Of a stretch of 64,000 nucleotides of DNA, positions 16,976-26,959 are shown piece by piece. Position 1 is the stretch's first letter. Each line of letters begins with the position of its first letter. The DNA lies in assembly GCA_021647405.1 (NCBI GenBank), contig JAKIUU010000004.1, forward strand, positions 1-64,000. Direction: 5' to 3'. The notes under the pieces were generated by a model. The model did no database searches. It saw only the letters and a list, made by a program, of their open reading frames with translations, and was not told the origin of the DNA. A program made the translations under genes and the position numbers. Source of the stretch: Flavobacteriaceae bacterium (GTDB lineage: Bacteria > Bacteroidota > Bacteroidia > Flavobacteriales > Flavobacteriaceae).

Positions 16976-17761
16976 ATGGAAAATAATTTTTCACAGAATG
17001 ATATAAACAAGTTGAATACCAATAAAGGTATTTTGGCTTTATTTAATACAAAGCCCTTTAATATTTCAAAGGCCTTACGTTATGTAAATTATCAAAAGGA
17101 TCTTAAAAAGTTGCAGTTGGAACTTATTAAAATGCACACTTGGGTAATAGAAAATAACAAACGTGTTATTGTTGTTTTTGAAGGACGCGATGCTGCGGGT
17201 AAAGGGGGCGCAATAAGACGTATAACCGAACGCTTAAATCCAAGGCATTATTATGATGTTGCCCTACCAAAACCCTCTGAAGAGGAATTGGGTCAATGGT
17301 ATTTTCAACGTTATCTGTCTGAATTTCCAAAAGCTGGTGAAATTGTTTTTTTTGACAGAAGTTGGTATAACCGCGCTGTTGTAGAACCCGTAAATGGATT
17401 CTGTACAGAACAACAATATCAAATTTTTATGAATCAGGTCAATGAATTTGAACGCATGATTATTGAATCTGATATTCAGATTGTTAAAATATACATGTCT
17501 ATTTCTAAATCAGAGCAAGAGAAACGTTTTAGGGATATTAAAATCAATCCTTTAAAACAGTGGAAAATGACCGAAGTTGATGAACAAGCACAAGACCTTT
17601 GGGATAAATATACGTTTTATAAAAAAGAAATGTTTGCTAAAACGAGTACGCAAATAGCACCGTGGAAAGTTATTAAGGCTAATAGAAAAACTGAAGCAAG
17701 GGTAAATGCTATTAAGCATATCTTAAATGTAATTCCTTACGATAAATCTATAAAGGTTTAA
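16976..17761 (+). CDS. ppk2: Polyphosphate kinase 2, second tandem copy
   Basis: This second single-domain PPK2 (261 residues from the ATG at 16976) has the same three motifs as its neighbour: FEGRDAAGKGGAIRRITERL, ELGQWYFQRYLSEFP and FFDRSWYNRAVVEPVNGF. An alternative ATG at 16964 overlaps the stop of the first copy by 8 bp and would couple their translation; an earlier one at 16931 is less likely. The two copies differ in the N-terminal 50 residues and in many substrate-side positions, which suggests an old duplication with divided substrate range. Its 3' end overlaps the convergent DUF2752 gene by 4 bp. Confidence 0.92.
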   Translation: MENNFSQNDINKLNTNKGILALFNTKPFNISKALRYVNYQKDLKKLQLELIKMHTWVIENNKRVIVVFEGRDAAGKGGAIRRITERLNPRHYYDVALPKPSEEELGQWYFQRYLSEFPKAGEIVFFDRSWYNRAVVEPVNGFCTEQQYQIFMNQVNEFERMIIESDIQIVKIYMSISKSEQEKRFRDIKINPLKQWKMTEVDEQAQDLWDKYTFYKKEMFAKTSTQIAPWKVIKANRKTEARVNAIKHILNVIPYDKSIKV

Positions 17762-18156
17762 GGCGTAGGAGCCAACCAATTAAATGGGGCGTAAGGCAGG
17801 TTGCGCAAAATCCAAAACAAAAGAATAATCCCCAAAACTATTATAGGCATTTTAGGATGGCTTAAAATACTTTTCCACTTTTTGCTAAAGAGACGGTTTA
17901 CAACCATTATCACACTGTGATACACCAACAATAGCAGCGCTAAAAAACACAAGGCATTCTGGCTGATTACACCACTAAAATTAAGGTGCAATAAATCGTG
18001 TGTGGCCCGCTGACTGCCACAACCCGGGCAGTAAATACCTGTTGTTGTGTAAAGTGGGCACTTTGGCAAATAATCTACGCCACTAGGGTTAACTAGAAAA
18101 TAAAACAATGCCAATCCTACAAAAAGGATTAATATTAAAATAAATTTGAGTTTCAT
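17758..18156 (-). CDS. DUF2752 membrane protein
   Basis: This 132-residue protein has three predicted helices and the DUF2752 hallmark CPLYTTTGIYCPGCGSQRAT, whose CPxxxxTGxxCPxCGxxR cysteines resemble a metal or thiol site, then DLLHLNFSGVISQN. The molecular function of the family is not known to me. It sits alone on the minus strand, 101 bp from the MiaE gene with nothing recognisable between, and meets ppk2 tail to tail. Confidence 0.85.
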   Translation of the reverse strand: MKLKFILILILFVGLALFYFLVNPSGVDYLPKCPLYTTTGIYCPGCGSQRATHDLLHLNFSGVISQNALCFLALLLLVYHSVIMVVNRLFSKKWKSILSHPKMPIIVLGIILLFWILRNLPYAPFNWLAPTP

Positions 18157-18257
18157 TTGACTGAAAGCGCCAAATAATTATTAGGTCTGTTTCGAAATTT
18201 TATCATAATAAATTTTTGTTATAGTTGGTAAAAAACTAAGGGACTAAATAATTTCTT

Positions 18258-18839
18258 TTAACCGTGCACTAAAGCTGTTTTACCTTGTTTTTTAATGTAT
18301 TCGGCTTCGTAAGTTGTTAAAGCATCCCATTTTTTTGTCACAATTTCTTTTGATTCATAGCGGTTGGCCAAACCCAAAAATAAGGTATGGTGACCAGCTT
18401 CAGAGGCCAATAAATCTTTGTAAAAGGCCGCCAATTCGGTATCTTTTAAATACAAGGATAACATTTTAAACCTTTCACAACTTCTGGCCTCTATAAGTGC
18501 AGAAATCAGCAAACGATTTACCAAACTTTGGGTGCGGTCTTTCGTCTTGTTAAAAAAACTGAATAAATGTTTGGCATAAGCGCTGTTTTGATCTTGTAAT
18601 AAAGTCAAACCACGTGCAACTATGATTTTATGAACCATTCCAAAGTGCTCAATTTCTTCTAAAGCTATGCTTTGCATTTTACTTACCAAATCAGCGTCTT
18701 CAGAATAACCAATAATTAATGACATGGCAGCAGCAGCAGCTTTTTGTTCGGCAAAAGCATGGTCTGTTAGCAGTAGTTGTAAGTTATTTTCAGCTATGCC
18801 AACCCACAATTTGGATGTGTCGCATTTTAATCCTAACAT
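18258..18839 (-). CDS. miaE: tRNA-(ms2io6A37) hydroxylase MiaE-like protein
   Basis: MiaE is a ferritin-like di-iron monooxygenase that hydroxylates the isopentenyl group of 2-methylthio-N6-isopentenyladenosine at tRNA position 37. The 193-residue product shows the family glutamates and histidines in FAEQKAAAAAMSLI, ALEEIEHFGMVHKI, ALIEARSCERFKML and SEAGHHTLFLGLA. Length and helix-only composition fit the bacterial family. It follows the antiporter gene with a shared base, so the two are in one transcript. Many bacteria with this gene family have not been tested for the modified base, so the substrate is by homology only. Confidence 0.88.
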   Translation of the reverse strand: MLGLKCDTSKLWVGIAENNLQLLLTDHAFAEQKAAAAAMSLIIGYSEDADLVSKMQSIALEEIEHFGMVHKIIVARGLTLLQDQNSAYAKHLFSFFNKTKDRTQSLVNRLLISALIEARSCERFKMLSLYLKDTELAAFYKDLLASEAGHHTLFLGLANRYESKEIVTKKWDALTTYEAEYIKKQGKTALVHG

Positions 18840-20758
18840 CAGTTTTCAAATTTATTTTTAAGGTCTTCAAGGCTATTTTGCGACCCCACCAGAGTAACTA
18901 TGTCGCCAAGGCGTAAAAGGGTATAACCGTGTGATATTATAAACTGCCCTTTGCGTTTTAAAGAAAGCATAATTATATCAGAAGGCAAACGCAAATCGCG
19001 TAAGCGCAAACCGGCAATATCTTTGTTCTTGATTTCGATGTCTAACGAATCCTGACCTTCGTCCATACCTAGTAAAAGTGTGGCGGCATTTGGCGATCGG
19101 ACAAAATGGTCTAACAGGCTGACAATAGCTGTAGAAGGGTCAATAATTTTTGCACCCAGTTTGTGAAATTTCTCAAAATTTATACGGTTGTTTAAACGCA
19201 CTATAATATCTTTTGTGCCAAATTGTTCAAAAATAAGTGTGGCAAGATCAAAATTACGATCATCATCAAGCATCAGTATGGCAGATTCGGTTTTTTCTAA
19301 ATTTAATTGATTTAAATTGGGTTTCGATAAACTTTTTACTGTTACAATATCTAATTCGGGATATTTCTCTTTAAAATTATCAATAGAAGTTACCATTTTA
19401 ACCTGCCAATTGTTTTTTATTAGCTGATGTGCCAAAGCGATAGATTGATTTTCTACACCAAAAATAACGGCATCTCTTGAACTATCAGACGTATCTGTTT
19501 TGGCACGTAGATGGGTTTCTTTTACATAACTCAATGACCATTTAAACAAGGGAGGCCCAACCAATTGGTTTAAAACGATTATCGCTATAACAATGGTTTC
19601 AAACTCATAGCCCCAAGTTGGAAACTCATGCGATATAATTGTGGCCAAGCCTAAAGCTACACCAGCTTGGGTTAAATAAGGCATCCAAGAAATTAAAGTA
19701 TACTTTTTGTTGTCGCCAGCTGCCAAAACACCAAATACACCCCCAAAGAAAATAGAAACCAAACGTAAAACAAATAAACTTATGGCAATACCAAAAACAC
19801 TTATAAGGGTTTGAAAAGAAAGCGAGGCTCCAGTTAAAGTGAAAAAGATGATGTAAATAATGGGGCTAATTCTGTGTAAAAGTTCAGAAAACTCTATGCG
19901 GTGCTTGCTGTAATTTGTCAACACAAAACTGCCTATTATGGCTATTAAAAGGGGTTCTAAAATAATCTCATGATGAAACCAGGCTTCAGATTTAATTTTA
20001 ACCATATAGGCAAAAACATAAATACTGTATCCTACAGCCAATACAAAAGTCGCTTTTATATTGGGATGTAATTTTAACGAAAAAGGGATGGTTAATAATT
20101 TGCCGAATACATATCCCAAAGCTAAAGACATAAAGAGTTCTAATGCTAAAATTACAAGAAAGAGAAAGCCAACAGAATCTCCATTTATAAGGGTTTTGGT
20201 TAAAGAGAAACAAATGGCAAACAATATTATAACCAAAACATCTTTTACTACTGTAACACCCATAACAGTCTTTGTAAAAGGGCCATTGGCACGCATTTCG
20301 TTAATAACGGCTATAGCCGACGAAGGCGAGCGGGCCACGAAAATGGTTCCAAAAAGGATGGCAATACCAAAGCGGCTTGCATTGGGTAATTGGGCCATAA
20401 AAGGGATGTAGTTGGCTGCGTAATAGATAAGGGCGCTACTCATTACAAAAGTAATAACAAGCTGTCCTATAACCATCCACTTTATACTTTTAATACGGCT
20501 TCTTAAATCGTCTAGATACAATTCTGAACCGGCCGAAAATGCAATAATAGCAAGGGCAATTTCATTTAAAAATTCTAAATCATCTAAGGTTTCTTTTTCA
20601 ATAAAATTGAGTAGAGAAGAACCCGCTATAATACCTGTAATTATAAGGCCTGTAATTAATGGGAACTTTATTTTTTGAAATAAAATGGCAATTTGATTAG
20701 AAGCTAAGGCTACTAATAAAAATCCAAGGAGTAATGTAATTAGCCTATAATATTCCAA
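18839..20758 (-). CDS. Kef-type cation/proton antiporter with RCK (TrkA-N/TrkA-C) domains
   Basis: This 639-residue transporter has about 12 N-terminal helices of the CPA2 sodium/proton exchanger family (IALAIIAFSAGSELYLDDL; ARSPSSAIAVINEM), a cytosolic TrkA-N-like domain (about 415-540) and a TrkA-C domain (about 555-639, ending DIVTLVGSQNSLEDLKNKF). The nucleotide-binding loop reads FGVENQSIA in place of the usual GxGxxG, so ligand binding may be altered. Monovalent cation efflux and pH control are the likely roles. It overlaps miaE by one base. Confidence 0.88.
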   Translation of the reverse strand: MEYYRLITLLLGFLLVALASNQIAILFQKIKFPLITGLIITGIIAGSSLLNFIEKETLDDLEFLNEIALAIIAFSAGSELYLDDLRSRIKSIKWMVIGQLVITFVMSSALIYYAANYIPFMAQLPNASRFGIAILFGTIFVARSPSSAIAVINEMRANGPFTKTVMGVTVVKDVLVIILFAICFSLTKTLINGDSVGFLFLVILALELFMSLALGYVFGKLLTIPFSLKLHPNIKATFVLAVGYSIYVFAYMVKIKSEAWFHHEIILEPLLIAIIGSFVLTNYSKHRIEFSELLHRISPIIYIIFFTLTGASLSFQTLISVFGIAISLFVLRLVSIFFGGVFGVLAAGDNKKYTLISWMPYLTQAGVALGLATIISHEFPTWGYEFETIVIAIIVLNQLVGPPLFKWSLSYVKETHLRAKTDTSDSSRDAVIFGVENQSIALAHQLIKNNWQVKMVTSIDNFKEKYPELDIVTVKSLSKPNLNQLNLEKTESAILMLDDDRNFDLATLIFEQFGTKDIIVRLNNRINFEKFHKLGAKIIDPSTAIVSLLDHFVRSPNAATLLLGMDEGQDSLDIEIKNKDIAGLRLRDLRLPSDIIMLSLKRKGQFIISHGYTLLRLGDIVTLVGSQNSLEDLKNKFEN

Positions 20759-20804
20759 ATTAAATAGTTTTAAGTTGTTAAATATACTAAAAGATGTGCA
20801 GAAA

Positions 20805-22565
20805 CTAAAAATCTAATTTAAAGGTTTTCTTTAAAAGATCAATATTTGAATTTTTCTTTTTAAGTGCCTGATATTTTTCTTGAGGTGTGTATATGTATTC
20901 TTTTGTGGCAGATTCATTTACAATTACTTTAAAATCAATTTTGTAATTATTAAGTTCTTTTCGCAAGCGTTTAAGCAATGTTGTTTTTCCTTTGTTAAAC
21001 GAAATCTGCATTACCTTATTAGGAAAGGTAACTTCTATTATTTCGTCTTTAATTTTTGGTTTGTCAGAATTTAAAACCGAGAGTAGAATTTTTTCGCCAA
21101 TGGCATTTAAATGTGCAAGGTGTTTATTCCAAATTTTAAAAAATTGATCTTCGGTAAATGGGGTAGAAGGTAAAACTTCTTGAGCACTGTTCGTATTAGA
21201 AATAGCTCTTGTAGCCTCTTTATTTATAATACTTTTTAAAGACAATGCTGAAGCAGTTCTTTTGGCAATATTAAGAACAGGTTTTTCTATAACAGGTATC
21301 TGTTCTGTGACTTTTTTACTGTTATCTTCTTCTTTTTTAGGGGGTAAATTGGATGTCTTGTGCGCTGTTTCTTTTGTATAATTTTCTTTGGGTTCTTTAA
21401 TTACAGGTTGCGGAATTTCTTTATTTGTAGAAACCGATTCTTTGTAAAATGAAGCTGGTATTATGTAGGGTTTAGGCTTTTTTTTTTCGTCCAAAGAATC
21501 AGAATTAAAATTTAAAGAAGCCAATTGCATCAGCGTCAATTCTACCAATAAACGCTGGTTTTTACTCGTTTTGTAATTTAAGTCGCAGGTGTTTGTCAAT
21601 TCAATTGCATTGAGTAAAAAAGGCACATCGCAGGCTTTGGCCTGATTTAGATAAAGTTCTTTAGCGCTTTCGCCAACTTCTAATAAATCTACAGTAGCAC
21701 TGTCTTTTGCGACCAAAATATCTCTAAAATGAGCGGCCAATCCTATTATAAAATGATGCCCTTCAAAGCCTTTGTCAAGAATGCTGTTTAAGGCTAAAAA
21801 TAATTGTGGAATATTGTGCTGTAAAATTAAATCGGTTGTGTTAAAATACACTTCATAATCCAAAACATTTAGATTTTCAATAACGGCTAACCGGGTTAGT
21901 TTGGCACCTGTAAAACTTACAATCCTATCAAAAGTAGAGAGGGCATCGCGTAAAGCGCCATCAGCTTTTTGAGCTATTATGTGTAGGGCGTCATCTTCAG
22001 CATCAATATGTTCTTTTTCGGCTATTTTTTTTAAATAATTTTTAATATCAAGGACGCCAATTCTTTTAAAATCAAATATTTGGCAACGCGATAGAATTGT
22101 AGGTATTATCTTATGTTTCTCGGTTGTGGCCAAAATAAATATGGCATGTGCAGGGGGCTCTTCTAGTGTTTTTAAGAAAGCGTTAAAAGCGGCTTGACTC
22201 AGCATGTGAACCTCGTCAATTATATAGACTTTATAGTGACCTGTTTGCGGTGGTATTCTAACTTGTTCGGTTAAATTTCTAATGTCATCAACCGAATTGT
22301 TTGAAGCGGCATCAAGTTCAAATATATTAAATGCAAAATCCTCATCAGGATTGTCCTTATCGAGACTTTGTTGGTTTATACGCTTGGCCAATATTCTTGC
22401 ACAGGTAGTTTTACCTACACCTCTGGGACCAGTAAATAGAAGAGCTTGCGCAAGATGATTATTCTTTATAGCATTTTCTAAGGTGTTGGTAATGGCTTGC
22501 TGCCCTACAACATCTTCAAAAATTTGAGGTCTGTATTTTCGTGCAGATACTATAAATGGTTCCAT
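20805..22565 (-). CDS. dnaX: DNA polymerase III subunit gamma/tau
   Basis: DnaX is the clamp-loader motor of the replicative polymerase. The 586-residue protein opens ARKYRPQIFEDVVGQQAI, has Walker A in FTGPRGVGKTTCARILAKR (about residue 45), DEVHMLSQAAFNAFLKTLEE (Walker B), and SRC (sensor/arginine finger) in IPTILSRCQIFDFKRI. The zinc-finger cysteines that follow Walker A in most bacteria are absent: the loop is short (INQQSLDKDNPDEDFAFNIF), which is, as I recall, usual in Flavobacteriia. A Lys/Glu/Pro-rich linker (about 375-465) leads to a C-terminal domain. The fadD-like gene lies upstream in the same direction. Confidence 0.95.
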   Translation of the reverse strand: MEPFIVSARKYRPQIFEDVVGQQAITNTLENAIKNNHLAQALLFTGPRGVGKTTCARILAKRINQQSLDKDNPDEDFAFNIFELDAASNNSVDDIRNLTEQVRIPPQTGHYKVYIIDEVHMLSQAAFNAFLKTLEEPPAHAIFILATTEKHKIIPTILSRCQIFDFKRIGVLDIKNYLKKIAEKEHIDAEDDALHIIAQKADGALRDALSTFDRIVSFTGAKLTRLAVIENLNVLDYEVYFNTTDLILQHNIPQLFLALNSILDKGFEGHHFIIGLAAHFRDILVAKDSATVDLLEVGESAKELYLNQAKACDVPFLLNAIELTNTCDLNYKTSKNQRLLVELTLMQLASLNFNSDSLDEKKKPKPYIIPASFYKESVSTNKEIPQPVIKEPKENYTKETAHKTSNLPPKKEEDNSKKVTEQIPVIEKPVLNIAKRTASALSLKSIINKEATRAISNTNSAQEVLPSTPFTEDQFFKIWNKHLAHLNAIGEKILLSVLNSDKPKIKDEIIEVTFPNKVMQISFNKGKTTLLKRLRKELNNYKIDFKVIVNESATKEYIYTPQEKYQALKKKNSNIDLLKKTFKLDF

Positions 22566-22601
22566 GTATAATTTTTAATTGAGACGTACAAAGATAGCTT
22601 T

Positions 22602-24377
22602 TTAAGCGTATATTTTATTGTATAAATCGGCGTATTTTTTTAAAATTACACTGCGTTTAGGTTTCATAGTTGGCGTTAGCAATCCGTTGTCAACACCCCA
22701 AACATCGGGTGTTAATTCAAAGCGTTTTATTTTTTCCCAATGGCCAAAGCCTTCATTACCCTTATCAATTTCTTTTTGAATTCTTTCAATTACTTTTTCA
22801 TTTGATACAATGGCTTCATTTGTATTTAAATCAGGTATTTGATGCTTGTCTGCCCATTCTTTTATGAACTCAAAATTGAGCTGAATAATAGCAGCAGGCA
22901 TTTTTTGACCTTCGCCAACAACCAATATCTGTTCGATAAAAAGCGACTGCTTCATTTCGTTTTCTAAAAGCGCAGGCGAAATATATTTACCGCCAGAGGT
23001 TTTAAATATCTCCTTTTTACGTCCTGTAATTTTCAGGAAGCCATCAGCATCAATTTCACCTTTGTCACCTGTATGAAAATACCCGTCAATAATAACTTCG
23101 CTTGTCATTTTTGGATCTTTATAATAACCCATCATAACATTAGGCCCTTTCACCAAAATCTCGCCATCACTGGCTATTTTAACTTCCACACCTTCAATTA
23201 CTTTACCAACAGACCCTACGCGTTGCATAAAATCATCATTCATGTTTACGGTAACAACTGGCGATGTTTCGGTAAGACCATAGCCCTCCATAATTGGGAT
23301 ACCTGCAGCACAAAATATTCTTGTTAGCCGGGGTTGTAAGGCGGCACTGCCAGAAACCAATGTGTTGATATTACCTCCAAGGGCTTCTTTCCATTTTGTA
23401 AATATAAGTTTCCGTGCAATTTTAAGTTTAAATTCGTACCACCATCCATTTTTGCCGTAGGGTTCATATTTTAGCCCCAAATCAACGGCCCAAAAGAACA
23501 AAGCTTTTTTAATTCCTGTAAGTTCTGAGCCTTTAGCTATAATGGCATCGTACATTTTTTCTAATAAGCGTGGTACAGCTGTAAATAAATTTGGTTTTAC
23601 TTCTTGAATATTAACAGTTACTTTATCAAGACCTTCTGCAAAATAAACAGCCACATTTAAGTATTGGTATAGATATAAAATCATGCGTTCAAAAATATGG
23701 CATACAGGTAAAAAACTTAAAGCTTTTGGATGTTCTACTACAATAGGGAACCTTTTACTTGATGCCAACACATTACTCACAACATTTTGATGGGTTAACA
23801 TAACCCCTTTTGGTTTTCCTGTAGTGCCAGAAGTGTATATAAATGTGGCCAAATCGGTTGGTTTAACTTTATCTTTACATTTTTCTACGTCACTTTGTAA
23901 GGATTCGTCAGCACCAAAATCTAAAAACGCTGACCAATGCTTACATCCTTCAATTTCATCAAAAGAATAAATTTCTTTTAGAGCTGGCGCATTTTCTTTG
24001 GCCTTTTTTGCTTTCTGAAAGACCACTTCGTCAGATACAAAACAATAATTGACCTCGGCATGGTTGAATATATATTCATAATCAGCAGCAGATATTGTAG
24101 GGTAAATAGGCACGTTTTGTGCTCCTAATTGCAAGACACCAATATCCATAATCATCCATTCTGTTCTGTTGGTACTAGAAATAATGGCTATTTTGTCGTT
24201 GGCTTTTATGCCTAGTTTTAAAAGAGCTCTGCTTACCTTATTGCCCTGATTTATTAAATCTTGTGTTGATATAGATTCCCAAGAACCATTCCTTTTAGAG
24301 CTAAAGGCATTGTCTAAGCCTCCTTTTTCTAATTGATAGTAAGCAAAATCAAAGAGACGCGTAATTTTTGTTGGCAT
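22602..24377 (-). CDS. Long-chain acyl-CoA synthetase (AMP-forming)
   Basis: The enzyme activates fatty acids to acyl-CoA through an acyl-adenylate. Its 591 residues show the adenylate-forming signatures FIYTSGTTGKPKGVMLTHQN (P-loop), EGYGLTETSPVVTVN, DGYFHTGDKGEIDADGFLKI with the catalytic Asp, and GRKKEIFKTSGGKYISP. The extended C-terminal region EQILVVGEGQKMPAAIIQ matches the large FAA1/ACSL-type branch and not short-chain ligases. It is the first gene of the minus-strand run leading into dnaX, 36 bp away. Confidence 0.93.
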   Translation of the reverse strand: MPTKITRLFDFAYYQLEKGGLDNAFSSKRNGSWESISTQDLINQGNKVSRALLKLGIKANDKIAIISSTNRTEWMIMDIGVLQLGAQNVPIYPTISAADYEYIFNHAEVNYCFVSDEVVFQKAKKAKENAPALKEIYSFDEIEGCKHWSAFLDFGADESLQSDVEKCKDKVKPTDLATFIYTSGTTGKPKGVMLTHQNVVSNVLASSKRFPIVVEHPKALSFLPVCHIFERMILYLYQYLNVAVYFAEGLDKVTVNIQEVKPNLFTAVPRLLEKMYDAIIAKGSELTGIKKALFFWAVDLGLKYEPYGKNGWWYEFKLKIARKLIFTKWKEALGGNINTLVSGSAALQPRLTRIFCAAGIPIMEGYGLTETSPVVTVNMNDDFMQRVGSVGKVIEGVEVKIASDGEILVKGPNVMMGYYKDPKMTSEVIIDGYFHTGDKGEIDADGFLKITGRKKEIFKTSGGKYISPALLENEMKQSLFIEQILVVGEGQKMPAAIIQLNFEFIKEWADKHQIPDLNTNEAIVSNEKVIERIQKEIDKGNEGFGHWEKIKRFELTPDVWGVDNGLLTPTMKPKRSVILKKYADLYNKIYA

Positions 24378-24463
24378 AAAATTATAATTTTTCTAGTTTG
24401 CAAAGTAGTAAAATAAATCAACATATAAAAGAGTTTGGTTTAAGCAAAAAATGTAATAAGCAG

Positions 24464-24496
24464 TTGAGTTTCTCTTGATTCTATTGTTTATATTTG
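24464..24496 (+). promoter_or_regulatory. Probable promoter of pheT
   Basis: TATATTTG at 24489-24496 is an exact TAnnTTTG -7 element. The best -33 candidate is TTG at 24464-24466, giving a 22-nt spacer, longer than the 18 nt seen elsewhere in this window. The leader to the ATG at 24523 would be about 20 nt. Confidence 0.45.
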
Positions 24497-24522
24497 CATC
24501 TTAATTAATGGACAATTAGACT

Positions 24523-26952
24523 ATGAAGATTTCTTACAAGTGGTTGCAAAAATATTTACCAATTGATTTAGATATAGATAAAGCAAGTGAAATTTTAACC
24601 GATTTAGGTCTTGAAGTAGAAGGTGTTGAAACAATTGAAAGCATAAAAGGAAGTCTTAAAGGTATTGTTGTAGGTAAGGTTTTGACTTGTGAAAAACACC
24701 CAAATGCCGATAGGTTGCATGTAGCTACTGTAGATTTAGGAAATGGAGAACCCGTACAAATTGTTTGTGGCGCCCCAAACGTCGCCAAAAATCAGACTGT
24801 ACCAGTGGCTACAGTTGGAACAATATTGTATGACGAAAAAGGTGAAGCTTTTAAAATTAAGAAGAGTAAAATACGTGGCGAAGAAAGTTTTGGGATGATT
24901 TGTGCCGAAGATGAATTGGGCTTGGGCAAATCGCATGACGGCATTATGATATTAGACAGCTCATTAAAAGCAGGAACGCCAGCATCCGAAGTATTTAATA
25001 TTGAATCAGATTACGCCATCGAAATTGGTTTAACACCTAACCGTGCCGATGCTATGAGCCATTTGGGTGTGGCGCGCGACTTAAGAGCCGGTTTGTTACA
25101 ACAAGGCATTACATCAGAATTGATTACCCCTTCGGTGAGTGATTTCTATGTAGAAGAACGCACCTTTAAAATTGACATTGATGTACAAGATACCGTGCGC
25201 GCTCCCAGATATGTTGGTCTTACTATTACAGATATTAAAATTGAGGAATCGCCAGAATGGTTACAAAACAGATTAAAAGCCATTGGTTTAACACCTATTA
25301 ATAATGTGGTAGATATTACCAATTTTGTACTTCACGATCTCGGACAGCCTCTTCATGCTTTTGATGCCAACAAAATTTTAAAGAATAAAGTTATTGTTAA
25401 AACCTTAAAAGAAGGTACCAAATTTACAACATTAGACGGTGTTGAACGAAGCTTGCATCAAGAAGATTTAATGATTTGTGACGGCGAAGAAAACCCTATG
25501 TGTATTGCAGGTGTTTTTGGCGGAATAGAATCGGGTATAACACAAGACACAACTTCTGTATTTTTAGAAAGTGCCTATTTTAACCCAGTAAGTATTCGTA
25601 AAACAGCAAAACGACACACTATAAACTCTGACGCCTCTTTCCGTTTTGAACGTGGCATAGATCCAAACATAACAGAGTATGCCATTAAGCGTGCGGCAAT
25701 TCTTATCAAAGATTTGGCAGGAGGTAAAATTTCGTCAGAAATTATTGACATCTATCCCAATAAAATTGAAGATTTTCAAATATTTTTATCCTATGAAAGG
25801 ATGAATAAACTGATTGGTCATTACATCGATTCAGAAACAATACAAAGCATATTGGTTTCATTAGATATTAAAATTAATAACCATACCGAATCAGGTTTAA
25901 ACCTCACCATTCCTGCCTATCGTGTTGATGTTGTAAGAGAGGTTGATGTTATTGAAGAAATTTTACGTGTTTATGGCTATAATAATGTTGAGTTTTCTGA
26001 AAAACTCAACATGTCTATTACTTTTTCTGAAGAGCAAAAAAATGAAAAAGTTCAGAATATAGCGGCTACACAACTTATTAATCTGGGTTTTTACGAAACG
26101 ATGGCAAATTCGTTAACAAAGCCAGATTATACAAGCTATTCTAATCAAATAAACGATGAGGCCAATGTTACCATTTTAAATCCTTTGAGTCAGGATTTGT
26201 CGGTATTGCGCCAATCTATGTTGTTTAGTGGTTTAGAAGCTGTGTCGTTTAATATAAACAGGAAGAACAAAACTTTAAAACTTTTTGAATTTGGTAAGAC
26301 TTATCATAAATTTAATGATAAATATCAAGAAGAAAAACACCTTAGTTTATTCGTAACAGGAAGCAGATTGCCCTCTGCATGGAATGCGGCTTCACAACAA
26401 TCTGATTTTTTCTATTTTAAAGGGATAGTAACTGTGCTATTAAAAAGAATGGGGCTTATAGATTTTAAATCCAAACCGACTAAAAATGATGTTTTTTCAG
26501 AAGGTTTAAGTTTTAGCTTGGGAAAAATTAAGTTGGTAGATTTTGGTGTTGTAAGAGCCGACATAACAAAAGGATGTGCTATCAAACAAGAAGTTTTCTA
26601 TGCCGATTTTAATTGGACTACATTATTAAAATTAACTCAAAATAAAACGATTTCTGTAACTTTACCTCCAAAATTTCCTGAGGTAAAACGAGATCTAGCC
26701 TTGCTGATTGATGATGAAGTGCGCTTTTTAGATGTTTACAATTTGGCCAAACAAACCGAATGCCATTATTTAAAATCGGTCGATTTATTTGATGTGTATC
26801 AAGGTAAAAACTTGCCGGAAGGTAAAAAATCTTATGCCGTAAGTTTTGTTTTAGAGGACACAGAAAAAACATTAGAAGAAAAACAAATAGAATCTATTAT
26901 GTCTAAATTGCAAAAAGCTTTAGAAAGTAAGTTGGGTGCCAGTTTGAGATAA
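24523..26952 (+). CDS. pheT: Phenylalanine--tRNA ligase beta subunit
   Basis: PheT pairs with PheS to charge tRNA-Phe. The 809-residue chain has an N-terminal tRNA-binding (EMAP-like) domain (about 40-150: VGKVLTCEKHPNADRLHVAT, PNVAKNQTVPVATVGT), B3/B4 editing domain with IGLTPNRADAMSHLGVARDL and LGQPLHAFDANKI, B5 domain, the catalytic-like core with NPLSQDLSVLRQSM, and a C-terminal ferredoxin-like anticodon domain (KFPEVKRDLALLIDDEVRF to YAVSFVLEDTEKTLEEKQI). Full length for the family. pheS is not in the window. Degenerate repeat DNA follows the stop codon. Confidence 0.96.
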   Translation: MKISYKWLQKYLPIDLDIDKASEILTDLGLEVEGVETIESIKGSLKGIVVGKVLTCEKHPNADRLHVATVDLGNGEPVQIVCGAPNVAKNQTVPVATVGTILYDEKGEAFKIKKSKIRGEESFGMICAEDELGLGKSHDGIMILDSSLKAGTPASEVFNIESDYAIEIGLTPNRADAMSHLGVARDLRAGLLQQGITSELITPSVSDFYVEERTFKIDIDVQDTVRAPRYVGLTITDIKIEESPEWLQNRLKAIGLTPINNVVDITNFVLHDLGQPLHAFDANKILKNKVIVKTLKEGTKFTTLDGVERSLHQEDLMICDGEENPMCIAGVFGGIESGITQDTTSVFLESAYFNPVSIRKTAKRHTINSDASFRFERGIDPNITEYAIKRAAILIKDLAGGKISSEIIDIYPNKIEDFQIFLSYERMNKLIGHYIDSETIQSILVSLDIKINNHTESGLNLTIPAYRVDVVREVDVIEEILRVYGYNNVEFSEKLNMSITFSEEQKNEKVQNIAATQLINLGFYETMANSLTKPDYTSYSNQINDEANVTILNPLSQDLSVLRQSMLFSGLEAVSFNINRKNKTLKLFEFGKTYHKFNDKYQEEKHLSLFVTGSRLPSAWNAASQQSDFFYFKGIVTVLLKRMGLIDFKSKPTKNDVFSEGLSFSLGKIKLVDFGVVRADITKGCAIKQEVFYADFNWTTLLKLTQNKTISVTLPPKFPEVKRDLALLIDDEVRFLDVYNLAKQTECHYLKSVDLFDVYQGKNLPEGKKSYAVSFVLEDTEKTLEEKQIESIMSKLQKALESKLGASLR

Positions 26953-26959
26953 ATTTGAT

